Positions 62,981-64,000 of a stretch of DNA of 64,000 nucleotides are shown here, one piece after another. The notes beneath the pieces are model-generated. The model saw nothing but the letters and a program-made list of their open reading frames with translations. It made no database searches and was not told the DNA's origin. The position numbers and the translations under genes were made by a program. Source of the stretch: Brachypodius melanocephalos. Lineage: Eukaryota; Chordata; Aves; Passeriformes; Pycnonotidae. Location: contig VZSR01000170.1 in assembly GCA_013398615.1 (NCBI GenBank), forward strand, positions 1,298,969 to 1,362,968, written 5' to 3'. The stretch's first letter is position 1; each line of letters starts with the position of its first letter.

Positions 62981-64000
62981 AGGAGGAGCAGCCCATTTTC
63001 CACAGCTCCTGAACTGGCACGGTGGTGGCACTGGCATTGGGACAGAGGGCCCACGGCTGGAGGACCAGCACTGCTCACAGCAGTGGCCACAGCACAATTT
63101 GCAGCCTCTTGCTGAGCTGCACAGTGCTGCCCTCAAAGACAAACCACCAGCTGTGGCCAGCTCAGCTTGGGAAGGCTGATGGGCTGGCAGCCCAAAGCAG
63201 TGTGGAGTTTTCCATGGTCAGTTATTGTGCTGGCATGGCCAGAAGCTGCTATTATTAGATGGCATATGAATCACCCACACGACTGGAATTAGCAGCCTCA
63301 GCCTGAGCCGAGCTGGACACTTATTGGAAAAGCCTCATTTAAGCCCAGCCAAGAGACAAAAGTGGACAGGGCTCAGAGAAATCGCTTGCCCAATGCCCAC
63401 TTCAGCCCTGGCTGCCGCCTCTTCCAGCTGAGAGAGAAGTACCAGCTCTGGGGGTTTCCCATGGCCCTGATAGTGTGACAGAGGAAGGGAAGGATCTGGA
63501 AAACTATATCGCTGTTCATGCACTGCCAACCCCATGCAAAATATAGCAAGAGAAGAAAAACTTCGGGGGATACAATCTTAAATCATGATCTCATGGGGTT
63601 GGTTAAAAGGTCACAGCCTGACAAAAGGTGCAGGTGAAGGGCTTATAGCTGCCATGCCTGTGCCTCAGCCTTGTGTGCTGCAAAGCAACACAAGTGTGCA
63701 ACACAAGCAGCTGCTGAGCAGGGTAACAAGGGCTCTGTGGCTGTAGGGCCCAAACTGGCAGATTACTGGGAACTCACTGGGTGCAGAGAAAAAGAAAGAA
63801 AAGAGGGAGCTGGAAACACATTTGCTTTTCTGGATGAGAAAACGCTGACGCCCTTTGATTCCTGTTTTGACTCATTTAAGCCTGGAACTGCAATAAGACA
63901 GCCCAGTAAGTAACACAACTTGTAGGAATTGCAGCTGCTAAAGTTTTCCTTCAGCCTTGTCACTAGTCATTTTGCCCATGTTGTTCCTCATTTGCTCTTT

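Larger units (their letters stand above)
55524..64000. other. downstream intergenic region
   Basis: GC content and CpG frequency rise against the gene body. In mammals the next gene downstream of GLI3 is INHBA, at a distance, and nothing resembling inhibin beta A is seen here. Open frames of up to 207 codons (61437-62060, minus) have no recognised domain and overlap tandem repeats. Features that can be named are a short tandem duplication (55867-55897), an odd-centred 21-bp palindrome (57551-57571), a TATA box with a 45-codon frame (59187-59370), two minisatellite-like repeats (61501-61540, 61611-61645) and a 20-bp palindrome (62961-62980). I see nothing identifiable in the rest. Confidence 0.7.

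Overview
The window is vertebrate genomic DNA, almost certainly from a bird. It contains the 3' two-thirds of GLI3, the zinc-finger transcription factor of Hedgehog signalling, on the + strand. Eight coding exons (human numbering 8 to 15) run from 11812 to the TAG at 50889-50891. They are followed by a roughly 4.6-kb 3' UTR ending at an AATAAA at 55498-55503. All introns are GT-AG. Exon lengths of 217, 114, 141, 150, 165, 291 and 328 bp match the human GLI3 exon structure as I know it, apart from one extra codon in exon 8. A bird origin is suggested by a 3' CR1 LINE tail (43105-43388), a solo avian-type retroviral LTR (32405-32979) and a tRNA-Ile-headed, SINE-like element with a CR1-like tail (52181-52315). 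The last resembles the passerine TguSINE1 type, so a passerine is possible but not proven.

Layout: 1-11811 is the 3' part of intron 7; exon 7, which should carry the SUFU-binding SYGHL motif, is not in the window. 11812-15001 holds exons 8-10 (linker, acidic segment and first half of zinc finger 1). 15002-39818 is the 24.8-kb intron 10, with AT-rich homeodomain/SOX-motif-bearing stretches that look like candidate conserved enhancers, a short dispersed repeat, an LTR and a CTCF-like site. 39819-43816 holds exons 11-13 (rest of finger 1 and fingers 2-5). 47090-47417 is exon 14. 48601-50891 is the large terminal exon with six RRxS-type PKA sites (processing determinant) and the acidic activation domain containing FDAII. 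55524-64000 is downstream intergenic DNA with no gene I can support, apart from a TATA-box/short-ORF oddity near 59187-59370.

Functionally this is a single gene. The zinc-finger exons bind DNA. The terminal exon supplies the PKA/GSK3/CK1 phosphorylation cluster, which leads to beta-TrCP-dependent processing to the repressor form, and the transactivation domain used when Hedgehog signalling blocks processing. The most interesting lead is a possible intronic polyadenylation unit straight after exon 13. It would encode a finger-containing protein lacking the whole PKA/activation region, a genetically encoded mimic of GLI3 repressor. Other leads are the SINE in the 3' UTR, several long perfect palindromes, repeated PUM and miR-7 type sites in the 3' UTR, and the duplicated 40-bp element in intron 10.
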